DNA of 64,000 bases from Closterium sp. Naga37s-1 (Eukaryota; Streptophyta; Zygnematophyceae; Desmidiales; Closteriaceae): contig CANJKZ010000511.1 of NCBI GenBank assembly GCA_947471745.1, positions 62,001-126,000 of the forward strand, written 5' to 3'. A program made the translations under genes and the position numbers. The stretch's first letter is position 1, and each line of letters starts with the position of its first letter. The notes beneath the pieces are model-generated. The model saw nothing but the letters and a program-made list of their open reading frames with translations. It made no database searches and was not told the origin of the DNA. This document shows positions 34,791 through 45,354 of this stretch, piece after piece.

Positions 34791-36224
34791 CACACACTCA
34801 CCTGCTGTGGGCCACTCTCCCACCCCATGCCGCTGCATGCGCCCACCAGTAATGTTTCTGCTCCTCCCTCATTTCACCGTCCTGCTATCGCCTGCATCTG
34901 GCCGCCATCTTCCCTTCCCCATCCCTTGCCCGTCTGTCTATTAAACCCCACACCCTCCTTATTACCCATCCCTTCCCATCCCCCCCTCCCTCATCCGCCT
35001 AATATCTCTTCTCCATTCCTCCTCCCGCTCTCCCAACCCCCTTTACCCCCTGTGTTTGACCACCCCCTTCATCCGTCCCTTGGCACCCTCCTTAACCTTC
35101 CTTATCCCTCCTTATCCCTCTTTATCCCTCCTTTTCCCTCTTTATCCCTCCTTATATCCTTTTGGCCCCCCCCTCCCTCCCCGTTCTGTGTACCCCCTAA
35201 ACCTATCCTTCTCCATCCGCCTCCCTCCTCTCCCAGTCCCCTCTACTGCCTGCATGTGACCACCGCCGTCAGCTGTCCCTAACCCCCCACCTTACCGCTC
35301 CTTACCCCTCCTTACCCGCCTTATATCCCTCCCCTGTTCATCCCCCTCCCCTGCCCAGTTCCCACTACCGCCTCCCTGTAACGGCTGGCTTCCCTCCCTT
35401 GTACGTCGCCCCCTCGCTCCTCTCATTCTCCTCCTCCCCAACAACCATTTCCTCCCCCCCCCCCCACTCCCCCTCCTCCCCTCATCCCCTCCTCCACCCT
35501 TCCCCAGCATTGGTGCAGCCGTGGCTGTGGCAGTGCCAAGGGCGAAAGAAGGGGGAAGGCGACGGCACTGCTGCAGCTGCTGGCTCAAGAGAGGGGATGC
35601 GAGAGGAGTGAGTTGGAGAGCTTACGACCATTCCGGGTTACCTGATTCACGACGGCGAAGGGTGTGCGTGCGCGGACTTTGCGGGGCTCCAAAGAAAAAC
35701 TCATTAGAAATTTTAAAACGTCGTGAATCTGAATATCATACCGTATCAATAACACACAACCACCCACCCTTTCATCTGCGGGTTGCTTGCATAAAAGGGC
35801 GCGACGTTGTTTCCTCCCTCGTCATTCTGGTCCAAATCGGTTGGATGAGGTCCGCAACAGTGGTCGGGTTGCATGTATATATGCGCAACCATGGCTGGCG
35901 CTGTTAGGATAAATGATCTGATTAGTCTAACCTTTCATATCTACCGTAAGTTATTTTTGTCTTCACCTGCGTGGATTTTCTCGCGTTTCGGGTGGTGAAA
36001 TTCAACTGCTTCCTGACTCTGGCAGCAACCCTACAACATAGCTATACTACTGAAGCGCCACCAATCACCACTCTACCACCTGTGCCACCCGTGCCAATAG
36101 CTCACACCATCTCATCCTATGCCAATGGTCACATCACAAGCCCACCACCTATGGCCATGAGCCCACCAGCTTTGCTCACAAGCCCTCAACTATGGTCACA
36201 AACCCACCAGCCCTAGTCCCGAGC
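34791..36224. other. No gene recognised
   Basis: Long pyrimidine-rich stretch (34800-35520) followed by mixed sequence. No frame has recognisable similarity. It lies downstream of the kinase gene's stop at 36472. Confidence 0.45.
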
Positions 36225-36470
36225 CAACTGCCCTGGTCCCGAGCCACCTGCCCTTGTCCCGAGCCACCAGCCCTGCCCTGGCCCCGAGCCACTAGCCCTG
36301 CCATGGTCACGAGCCACCAGCCCTGCCATGGTCACGAGCCACCAGCCCTGCCATGGTCACGAGCCACCAGCCCTGCCATGGTCACGAGCCACCAGCCCTG
36401 CCATGGTCACGAGCCACCAGCCCTGCCATGGTCACGAGCCCCTAGCCGTGGTCACGAGCCCCTAGCCGTG
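36225..36470. repeat. 25-bp minisatellite at the kinase stop codon
   Basis: About nine copies of a unit like gagccaccagccctgccatg plus gtcac, ending within a few bases of the RLCK stop codon (36474-36472). It would form the start of the kinase 3' untranslated region. Confidence 0.9.
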
Positions 36471-36471
36471 G

Positions 36472-39400
36472 TCACGAGGCGACGAGCTTCTTGAGCCTCT
36501 CAGCGACGGCGGTCATCTCGGGGCGCAGCTCCTCCTCCCCAATGCAGAACTTGGCGATGACGGCGATCTTGAGCGCGCTGTCGCGGTCAAAGCTGCTCTC
36601 CAGCGCCGAGTCGATGAGCAGGTCGATCTCGGGCTTCTTCTGGTCCAGCAACGGGAACACCCAGCTGGTGAGCGGCTGCCCCGTGTCTGAGACCGCACGC
36701 TTGCCCGTGATCAGCTCCAGCAGAAACACCCCAAAGGCGTACACGTCTGAACTCTGCCGCAGCAGCCCTGGCGGGGAGGGGGGGGGGGGGGGGGGGGGAA
36801 CAGAGGGAAGAGAAAAGGGTTGTGAGGGGGGAAAGGGAGTAAGTGGGGAAAAGGTGGTGACTAAGAGCTCATGCAGTGCTGGAAACAGGGGCACCTGTGG
36901 ATAGAATTGCTGGCAGCAATGCCATTTCTGCATCACTGTGTGTCCGTCAGCTACTCACCGCGCAATCTGTGCCCCTAGCACCTGGTTTTGTGCGTGGCAC
37001 CTGGATTTGCACATGGCACCTGAGCGTGTGAATGGCACCTGAGCGTGTGAATGGCACCTGAGCTTGTGAGTGGCACCTGAGATTGTGCGTGGCATCTGGT
37101 TGTGTGCGAGGCATGTGAGAGTGTGCGAGGCATGTGAGAGTGTGCGAGGCATGTGAGAGTGTGCGTGAGGCACATGAGAGAGTGAGGGAGGCAACTTAGA
37201 AAGTGCGGGGCACCTGTCTCCATGTAGTCGGGGTCGAGGTATCCCAGGGTGCCCATGACGCGAGTGGACACGTGCGACTTGCCCGCCTCCTGCTCCTTGC
37301 ACATCCCAAAGTCGCTCAGCTTCGCCGTCCAGTCCTGCCAGCCCCACCGCCAACGCCGCCACCCAGAGGCACGCAGGGAGGAGGGGAGAGGGATGTGGTG
37401 AGTGAGGGGTGGCGTGGTCAAGAGCACTCAAAGGCAGGAAGGATGGACAGAAGTTTTTTAGAGTGATGCATGTTATCAAGGGTGATGGCAAGAGGAGGAG
37501 ACAGCATGCAGCAGGCAGGCGTGAAGTCTCTCCCAAACTCCACGAGAATGTGCAGTGGGGCCTACTGCTCGTCTCCCCATCCCTCCCCCACCCTCCCACC
37601 TCCTCTGCACGGTCATGGCACCCGTCCTCCCTTCAGCCACCATCAACCCATCCGCACACCATCATGAAAGGTGATCAGCCTTGCTTGCTCCACGCCCGCC
37701 CGCCCGCCCACCACCTTGCCACCTTGACCAAATCTCCCAGCCTCACATCCCACTTCTACAGCATCAACCTCCCCCAATCACATAGCTCCCATGCATACCA
37801 CTCACCCAGGCGCACATAGCTCCCATGCATACCACTCACCCAGGCGCACATAGCTCCCATGCATACCACTCACCCAGGCGCACATAGCTCCCATGCATAC
37901 CACTCACCCAGGCGCACATAGCTCCCATGCATACCACTCACCCAGGCGCACATAGCTCCCATGCATACCACTCACCCAGGCGCACCCTTCCCACTAGTGC
38001 ATTCCTCCCCACCTTCCCCCGCCCATATCCCTCTCCTCTCCCCCCTCCCCACTTGCACTGACCGCATCAAGCAGCACACCAGCGCCTCAACCTTCACCCC
38101 AACACCACCCAGCACCTTGCCAGCTTGCCTGAATCTCCCTCCCCACCCCTCCCCTTGCGCTCACCGCATCGAGCAGCACGTTGGAGGGCTTGAAGTCGCG
38201 GTGAATGACGTCGTTGCCGTGCAGATACGCCAGCCCGTCTCTACCTTAACCCCCTCCTTCCCCCCCCCCACCCCTTGAACTGACCGCATCAAGCAGCACA
38301 TTTGAAGGTTTGAAGTCGCGGTGAATGACGTCGTTGGCGTGCAGATACGCCAGCGCCCCCTCACCCCTCTCCTTCCCCCCTCCACCTTCCCCCTCCTTCC
38401 CCACCCCTCCCCTTGCGCTCACCGCATCGAGCAGCACATTGGAGGGCTTGAAGTCGCGGTGAATGACGTCGTTGCCGTGCAGATACGCCAGCGCCTCTGC
38501 TGACTGCCACGCCACGCTCACCCGCCGCTCCCACGAAAACGGCTCCTGCCCCGCTCGCTTGCCTGCCCGCATGCACGGAGTGGGGGAGAAAGGGGAGGGC
38601 GACAGCGCGGAGAGGGGACGGAGGGGTGGGTGTTGGGCGGGGGGGGAGGCGAGTGGGAGAAGGCAGTGTTTGCAAGGATGCGGGGAAGGGATGAGAGAGG
38701 ACGGGTGGGGGGAGAGTGTGAGGGAGGGTGGGAAGGGGAGGGGGTGTGGGGAGAGGGGAGCGGGAGTGAAAGAGAAGGGTTGGGTGGACAGGGGTTGAAT
38801 GACGGTGAACGGGAGGACCAGTTACATGGTGAGGCGAGACTGCTGGTTATGGGAGTGCGCGTGTGGAGGGAGGGCCCGGGGGGAAGAGGGGTTGGGTTTT
38901 GAGAAATAAAAGCTGGGAGAGAAAGGTATTGGAGGGAAGGAATCAGAAAAGCGGCTTACGGTTGAAGAGGGCGGATTCAACGCTGTCATTGGCGTAGTAG
39001 TGGTAGACGAGCAGGCACTCGCCCTTCTCCTTGCAGTACCCCACCAGCTCCACCAGATTCGCATGCCGCAGCCGGTCCAGTATCAGCACCTCCGCCTGTT
39101 GCGCCACGGGCACCCAGGTGCGCACGAGGTGGGGAAGGAAGAGGGAAGGGGTGAAGATGGGAAGGGGAGGAGAAGGGGGTGAGATTCGCATGCCGCAGCC
39201 GATCCAGTATCAGCACCTCCGCCTGCCCATGCCATCACCACCCACCACCGAGCGCCGCACAATGGGCGGGGAGGGGGGAAGGAGGGGGGAGGGGAGGGGG
39301 ATGGGGGATGGGGGAGGGGAAGGGAGGGAGGGAGTCGGGAGTGTGGGGGAGGATATCAATGGATGAGAGAGGGAATGGATGGAGGCGTGAGGGAATGGAT

Positions 39401-40515
39401 GGTGCGTTGCTCTGTGATGAAGTGCCACCGTGTGGGGATGGTGTGGGCTGCATAGATAGAGAAACGTTGCTTGAGAGAGAAGCGGAGGCGAGGGGAGGAA
39501 GAGAGGCGAGAGACGATACATCCTCGCTCACCCCGCTGGCAACGCAAGGGCAGGGCCGCAGGCAGCAGCAAGCACCCACCACCCATTGCCACGCATCCCC
39601 CAAGCCTGCGCATACCACCTAAGCCAGGGTGCACCACCCGTGCGCGCACCCCCCAAACCTGTACACATCCCCCAAACCTGCACACACCCCCCCAAGCCTG
39701 TGCGGAACCCCCAAACGTACGCGCACCCCCCAAGTATGCGTGCCAAACAAGAGGGCACGCCCCAGAGTCTGCGCGGACCCCCCAAGCCTGCGCGCACCCC
39801 CCAAGCCGCGCGCCCCTCCAAGCCGCACGCACCCCCCAAGCCGCACGCACCCCCCAAGCCGCACGCACCCCCCAAGCCGCACGTACCAGCCACTCGTCGA
39901 CGCCCTGCTGGCTCTCCGCGCTGAGCCGCTTCACCGCCACGTCGACCGCGCGCCCGTCGAGCTCCGCGCTGCCGCGGTACACCATGCCGAAGGAGCCCTC
40001 GCCCAGCACGGGGCACTTGGACGAGAAGCCGTCGCACATGTCGCGCACCTCGCGCAGCTTGAACTTGCGCAGCGGCCGCGCGCCCTCCGTCGCCGTCGAC
40101 TCGACCGCGTCCGTGACGCGCGCGTCGACGTCCGTCGTGGTTGGCACTTGCGAGTCTGGCGCGGCGCGATGATGGGCGGCACGGTGGGGGATGAAGAAGG
40201 GACAGATGGGGATAGGGGTGCGCGGAGGGTGGGACGGGAGATGGCACGGTCAAGCACACGAGGGCGCACGAAACACGGAGTCGCAGCCAGCAGTGAAGCG
40301 GAGATCGAGGGACGGAGATGGCAGCCGCATGTGCCTCGCGCGACACCCTTCCCCGGTGCTCGCGTTCTAGCGCTGTTTAGATCGTTCGCGCCGCGGCGTC
40401 TTACAGTACCTTGCACTGTAACGGATTTTCCTGTCGGCTTCTGCGAAACTGCGTGGTTGCTCGCCCCCCCCGCGTCGTTCTTGCCGGCCACCTCCACCGA
40501 CACGGCGCACCCCAT
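36472..40515 (-). CDS. Receptor-like cytoplasmic protein kinase (RLCK, Ser/Thr), intact
   Basis: Six exons: 40515-40410, 40155-39887, 39095-38960, 38562-38423, 37334-37214 and 36767-36472, all with canonical ends and agreeing phases, giving 355 residues. It starts MGC, the N-myristoylation/palmitoylation signature of membrane-tethered RLCKs such as the PBS1-like group. Kinase parts: P-loop [11 protein letters not shown] (87-97), Lys111 in VAVKRL, alpha-C Glu127, catalytic loop HRDFKPSN (205-212), DFG 225-227, activation segment [15 protein letters not shown], and C-lobe [19 protein letters not shown]. No extracellular or transmembrane part is seen, so it should act at the cytosolic face of the plasma membrane downstream of receptor kinases. 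Introns carry decoy copies of exons 3 and 4 and two minisatellites. Subfamily placement is inferred. Confidence 0.92.
37788..37988 (-). repeat. 33-bp minisatellite with donor-like motif
   Basis: Six near-identical copies of a 33-bp unit in the kinase intron between exons 4 and 5; on the coding strand each contains GCCTGG|GTGAGTGG, a good donor match. Confidence 0.95.
38057..38355 (-). repeat. Tandem copies of the 3' half of kinase exon 4 with donors
   Basis: Exon 4 ends at 38423 (coding NVLLDA|). Its last 70 or so bases recur at 38285-38355 ([18 protein letters not shown], donor GTCAGT) and 38165-38236 ([18 protein letters not shown], donor GTGAGC), offsets 138 and 120 bp, plus a 21-bp remnant at 38057-38077. 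The copies keep the full catalytic-loop coding sequence but lack exon 4's acceptor side. Confidence 0.92.
39182..39222 (-). repeat. Copy of the 5' end of kinase exon 3 with acceptor
   Basis: Forty-one bases matching exon 3 (39095-39055) with one difference, preceded by a CAG acceptor, 127 bp upstream. It codes [14 protein letters not shown] and then runs into intron sequence. Confidence 0.92.
39645..39887 (-). repeat. 18-bp minisatellite starting at a 5' splice site
   Basis: Exon 2 ends at 39887 and the intron begins GTACGTGCGGCTTGGGGG, then GTGCGTGCGGCTTGGGGG repeated about four times before decaying into longer irregular units. The real donor is the first unit, so the array again amplifies the exon-intron junction. 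Confidence 0.9.
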
Positions 40516-41790
40516 CGCGATAACGAACGACTCTATAACCGGTACGACGGCACACCGGCTGCGTACGAGTGAGAACGGCGCAGGCACGGATGGCTAGCGC
40601 ATGCCGCGCGTTGGGTGCTTCCGTTTCAGAGCTGGCTGATCCGCTAAAAGCTAATGCCTTTAAAGTTAAGTTAATATTATCAATAGCTACGTCGTACCTA
40701 GTGGTATAAATAGAACACTAGCTACCTAAGTCGATTGACTAAGCGGTAACAGATGGCAGCAGAGGCGGCATAACCTAACATCGTGCTGCAATGCAGCGAT
40801 CCGCGGGATTGGGATGGAAGCTGAGTGAGGTGACGCACACGACGAGCATGACGTCATGGCGCACGCACGTCTAAATAACTATCGTCGCTACCCACGGCGC
40901 CATAGACGCCTCATTGGACTGTACTGTTGGGCCGCCAAGACGCGGTGAAAGCTGAGAGGTTGGGTTGGGTTGGGTGTTGCTGTGTCTGCTCTGCTGGGCT
41001 GGCTGACACCCTCTCATGATATGATGGGCGTGGTGATGGTCTTGCTCGCACTCTCACTCTTCCTCCTCGCACTCAACCGAACCAAACCGCCGCTTAACTG
41101 CCAGCCAGACCACCCCCCGCTTTCGCCTGTGCGCGACTGAGAGGAAGCGCGAAAAGCCCCGCTGTGGTCAATGCTGCTGCCTCGCACGGCCAAGCCCGGA
41201 GCAGGCGAGACGCAGAACCTTCTGGTCGGTGCTATTCGCGAAATAGACCTCTGCGATACGTGCAATGTAGAACTAGAGCTCGGAACGGCACTGCTTACAT
41301 CCGTCGTGGCAACCTTAAATGCATGGTATTGCAAAAAATATATGAGCTTTTGCCATGAAACTTCTCCAGAGAAACTTATGTACTATAAATTCCAGAAATT
41401 TTATTAGATAATTCTTGATATTTTCATTTTCACGAACGTGTTTCTTATGCAAAGAGCAGCAGGAAAGCACCACATTTGAATTGGGGCTCCTTGCTCTGGC
41501 GAAACCTGGTGTAGCAACGCTTCACACAAGTAGAAAGAGTGTTTGTAGCGAGAGCGAATGTGAAAGAGGCTCAACCCAGCATCGCAGATCCCACTGTTGC
41601 CCACATCCACGCCAGTCGGCTAGTTACCTCGACTAGGTAGACCGACTCGCACCTCCTCTTCCGGCCGTACGTAATTGCCGTTGTGTTATCTCCATCGCAA
41701 CACGAAAAGGTTTACAGCGGAGCTCGCGTTTCGACTGAACGGCGAACAAAAGGACACTTCGCACATCCTAGTGGCGCCGCGGAGCGCACC
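40516..41790. other. Divergent intergenic region between kinase and proteasome genes
   Basis: About 1.3 kb separating two head-to-head genes, so it should hold both promoters. A TATA-like TATAAATAG lies at 40705-40713 on the plus strand, but it is about 1.1 kb from the proteasome ATG and its use is uncertain. Short frames here show no similarity. Confidence 0.5.
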
Positions 41791-44700
41791 ATGGCGCACT
41801 GGAGCCCGTACGACAACAATGGCGGGTGAGATCCCGCCGCCTTCCCCCTCCACCATTCGCGCCGGGAAATTCGCGAATTCTCGATCCGTGCTGCGTTTGC
41901 ACGGTGTAAAGCTGCGAGATCTCTGCGGTAGAAGCGGATGGTCTGTAGAGTTTCCGCCGTTGCGGCCATACGGAAGCCAACTATGCGTTCCGCGTGTGCG
42001 AGACGCTATTCTGAGGCGGTGAGAGCGCTCCACGTGCGCTCTAACCTTCCATTCGTCAGCTGCTCTCGCTCTCACCTTCCTGAAAATATAGATTCAAGTT
42101 CATGCGAACCGACCTCGTCCAACCTTCATCTTTCCTGTCGCCCCATCAGCCCATCCGTCCCATCCACCAATCCTCGCTTCTCCGTCCGTCCATTCCATCC
42201 GGCCATCCATTCGCCCATCCTCCCTTCCTTCCTTTTTCGCCGTCGCCCATCCGTCGAATTCACCCTTTCCCCCGTCTGTCGTCTGCCGTTCCCCGTCCCC
42301 CTTCCCCCTCTCCCCTCTCCCTCCCCCGCAGCACGAGCATGGCGGTGGCGGGGAGCGACTTCGCGATAGTGGCGGGCGACACGCGCCTCTCCACGGGCTA
42401 CAGCATCTACACGCGCTCCGCCTCCAAGATCTTCCGCATGTCAGCCCCGCGCCCCCCCTCCCCGCTCCCCCGCCCCTCGCCCCTATCGCTCTCTCCCCTA
42501 CCGCTCCTATTGCTCCCCCCTCCCTTTCCGCACTCCCCTTCCTTCTTCATCCCCCGCTCCCCCCGCACTCCCTGCTTGCATGCTCGCCTGCTCGCCTTGT
42601 CGCTGATCGATGGAATTCAGGAGGAATCTTGGGGACTCGTTTCTCTCTCCTTCCTTTTCTGCATCTCTCGCCTCTCTGCTTCCCTTCTCGCCCCCCTTGC
42701 CTTGGCCCTTCTCCCCCAACCCCTCATGTGCTGCACCTTTCCCCCTCCCTCCCCACCCCGTTTGCCTTACGCCCTCCCCACCCTGTTTGCCTTACGCCCT
42801 CCCCACCTCTCTCTCATCCGCCCTCCGCCCCTTACCCCCCCAGCTCGGACCGCTGTGTGCTGGTGAGCTCGGGCTTCCCCCCTCACCCAACCTGCCCTGC
42901 TCCTTCCCCTTTCCCCCACTTCCCCTGCACCTCTCCGCACGCCCGTTGCCCCCAGCTCGGACCGGTGTGTGCTGGTGAGCTCGGGCTTCCAGGCGGACCG
43001 GCGCATGCTGCAGAAGGTGCTGCACCAGCGGCATGAGGTGCGCAGAGAGTGGGGGGGAGGGGAGACGTGAGAGGCGGGCATGGGGTGGGGCATGGGGGGA
43101 TGGATGGGCGTGGGGTGGACGGGTTGATGCTGCAGAAGGTGCTGCACTCGCGGCATGAGGTGCGCGGAGGGGGGGCGGCATGGGGGGACGGGCATTTGGG
43201 GGCGGGCATGGGGTGGAAAGGTTTATGGTACACGGAAACTGGTGCATGAGGTGCGGGTGATGCAGTGTACGGGAAGACCTAGGAGGAGGGGACAGCCAGG
43301 GCCACAATGGGGGAACATGCGGACGGGCAGACGATGCTTGCTGCATGCCGGTGGGGCACTCAGAGTATCTGACATCGAAATTTGAAGTGTGCAAGGGAAA
43401 CAGCTTTCCCACCTAACTCTGCTCATACCTCCCTTCTTTCCTCTCTCCTCCCCTCCCTTTTCCTCAACCCCCACCCCTCCCCCGTGCCTATCAGGTGTAC
43501 CAGCAGCAGCACAACGAGGAGATGGGGTGTGAGGCGATGGCACAGCTGCTAGCCAACACGCTCTACTACAAGCGCTTCTTCCCCTACTACACCTTCAATG
43601 CGCTCGCCGGGCTGGATGCTAACGGTGAGCTGCTGGCCTGGATGCCAATGGTAGGCTGCTTTGCATGGCACTGGGACCACAGCTGCTAGCCAACACGCTC
43701 TACTACAAGCGCTTCTTCCCCTACTACACCTTCAATGCGCTCGCCGGGCTGGATGCCAATGGTGAGCCGCCCAGCCCCATGTGGCACGGGGACAGCGCGT
43801 GCTGCCCATGCACCATGCACCATGCACCATGCACCATGCACCATGCACCATGCTCCATGCACCATGCACCATGCACCATGCTCCATGCACCATGCACCAT
43901 GCACCATGCTCCATGCACCATGCACCATCGCATGCCATGCACGCCATGTCTGCTGCACGCTGCTCTTACCATACTGTTCTTTTGGTGTACTCAAAAGCAC
44001 TTGCCTCCCCTCCTCAACTCCCCACTGCATGCCCTTGTCACCACCGCCTCCCCCTTGCACGCACCACCAGGAGTGGGGTGTGTGTATGGGTACGATGCGG
44101 TGGGGTCACACGAGAGGCTGGGGTATGTGTGTGGTGCACGGCACGGGGCTTGCTGCCCATGCCGCATCATAGCCACTTGACTCCCCTCCTCATCTTCCCA
44201 CTCCATTCCCCCGGCATCACCCCTCTCCCCTTCGCGCGCGCGCCCACAGGAGTGGGGTGTGTGTATGGGTACGATGCGGTGGGGTCACACGAGCGTCTGG
44301 GGTACGTGGTGCATGGCACGGGGCAGCAGCTCGTCGTGCCCGTGCTCGACTCGCAGCTCAAAGCCGCCAACCCCCTCGTGCTGCCGCCCCAGGTGCGCAC
44401 CGCACCGCACGGCCCTACTGGATCCAATAGTTGAGAATGGTCAATAGTGCTGTTGCCACACGTGCGCACTTCTCGTGCGCGCAGCACAGCTGCAGGGTCG
44501 GAAGCCCACTTGTGTGCGCGCTTCCCGTGCTTTGCCTTGCCCTCTGCTCTGATTGTTCGCGTGTGCTCATAACAACATCCCTTTTTCTCTCACCTTTGCC
44601 GCGCGCGCTTCACGTGCGGTCTGCCCCGTGGCTGTGCCTGTGCCTGTGTGTGTTGGGCCATGTGCTGTGCGGTGCAGCCACTGGCAACGAAGCTATCACA

Positions 44701-45061
44701 GGAGGAGGCGGTGGACCTCATCAAGGACACCTTTGCCTCCGCTGCAGAGCGCGACATCTATACCGTGCGTGCCCTCCCCCCTGCCCTTGCCCCTGCACCC
44801 CTTAGTCAACCCGCCTGCTGTTTCTCCCTTTAGAATGAAGGTTGATACACTCCCTTTCTCCTCCCTTCCTCCCCCCAACTCATGTGTCAATGATAAATGC
44901 ATATGGTATGCCATTGCATTGTGCACATCTTCTCCGCCCGCTTTCTGCCGATTGTGCGTGCATGTGTGTGTGGGTGGGACGTGCAGGGCGATGCATTGGA
45001 GATTGTGGTGATTGACAAGAATGGAGTGCGGCGGGAGATCATGGACCTGCGCAAGGACTAG
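41791..45061 (+). CDS. PBF1: 20S proteasome subunit beta-6 (beta type-1)
   Basis: Beta-6 is a structural subunit of the beta rings of the 20S proteasome, the cytosolic and nuclear protease core. Seven exons: 41791-41825, 42332-42439, 42956-43037, 43495-43624, 44250-44392, 44678-44764 and 44987-45061, with agreeing phases and canonical splice sites, giving 219 residues, close to the plant family length. Landmarks: [11 protein letters not shown] at the N-terminus, [90 protein letters not shown], and the C-terminal MDLRKD typical of this subunit. Partial copies of exons 3, 4 and 5 lie in the introns. Start choice follows the SPYxNNGG alignment. Confidence 0.94.
42844..42878 (+). repeat. Copy of the 5' end of PBF1 exon 3 with acceptor
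   Basis: Thirty-five bases after a CAG acceptor match the start of exon 3 at 42956 with one difference (offset 112 bp), then diverge into C-rich intron. Confidence 0.92.
43127..43159 (+). repeat. Copy of the 3' end of PBF1 exon 3 with donor
   Basis: Thirty-three bases matching 43005-43037 (offset 122 bp, few differences), followed by the same GTGCGC donor. Exon 3 is therefore bracketed by a copy of its start upstream and of its end downstream. Confidence 0.92.
43636..43761 (+). repeat. Copies of the 3' end of PBF1 exon 4 with donors
   Basis: 43678-43761 repeats the last 84 bases of exon 4 (43541-43624) with two differences at an offset of 137 bp and keeps GTGAGC. Between them, near 43636-43651, a short third copy of the junction (CTGGATGCCAATG|GTAGGC) is visible. 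Confidence 0.94.
43805..43930. repeat. 7-bp microsatellite (ccatgca)n
   Basis: About 17 copies of ccatgca with tccatgca variants, in the PBF1 intron after the exon 4 copies. Confidence 0.95.
44071..44149 (+). repeat. Copy of the 5' part of PBF1 exon 5 with acceptor
   Basis: Follows an AG acceptor and repeats the start of exon 5 (44250 onward) at an offset of 179 bp: [17 protein letters not shown], then diverges and runs to a stop in frame. It also ends near a GTATGT donor-like site. Confidence 0.92.
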
Positions 45062-45354
45062 TCAGTCCGGCACCACTTCTGCTGCTTGCTGTAGATACAC
45101 TAGATTCATTAACGTGTATACCATATACGGTAGTCAAAGATGAAGGACAAAACAGATTTTTAATACAAGAGCACGTATTCCTCGGCTCAGTCCCTGTGCC
45201 AACGCACCCTGGCTACTCTAGGTTCGTCTGACTCTACTCAGAACGTATGGATGAGCTGAGCACAGATGAACGTTTGAATGCACCTCCATCATCCTCCTCT
45301 CCGCTGCAGGCAGCGCAATGCAGCGCGGACGGTCGCCATGCGCGCGTGCGCGCG
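45062..45354. other. Convergent 3' region
   Basis: Short intergenic gap between the stop codons of PBF1 (plus) and the LHCA3-like gene (minus), so both 3' untranslated regions should lie here. No other feature is seen. Confidence 0.5.

Noticed and set aside
40705-40713. TATA box for PBF1
   Set aside because: TATAAATAG is well formed but about 1.1 kb upstream of the ATG with no sign of a 5' untranslated intron to bridge it; not assigned.
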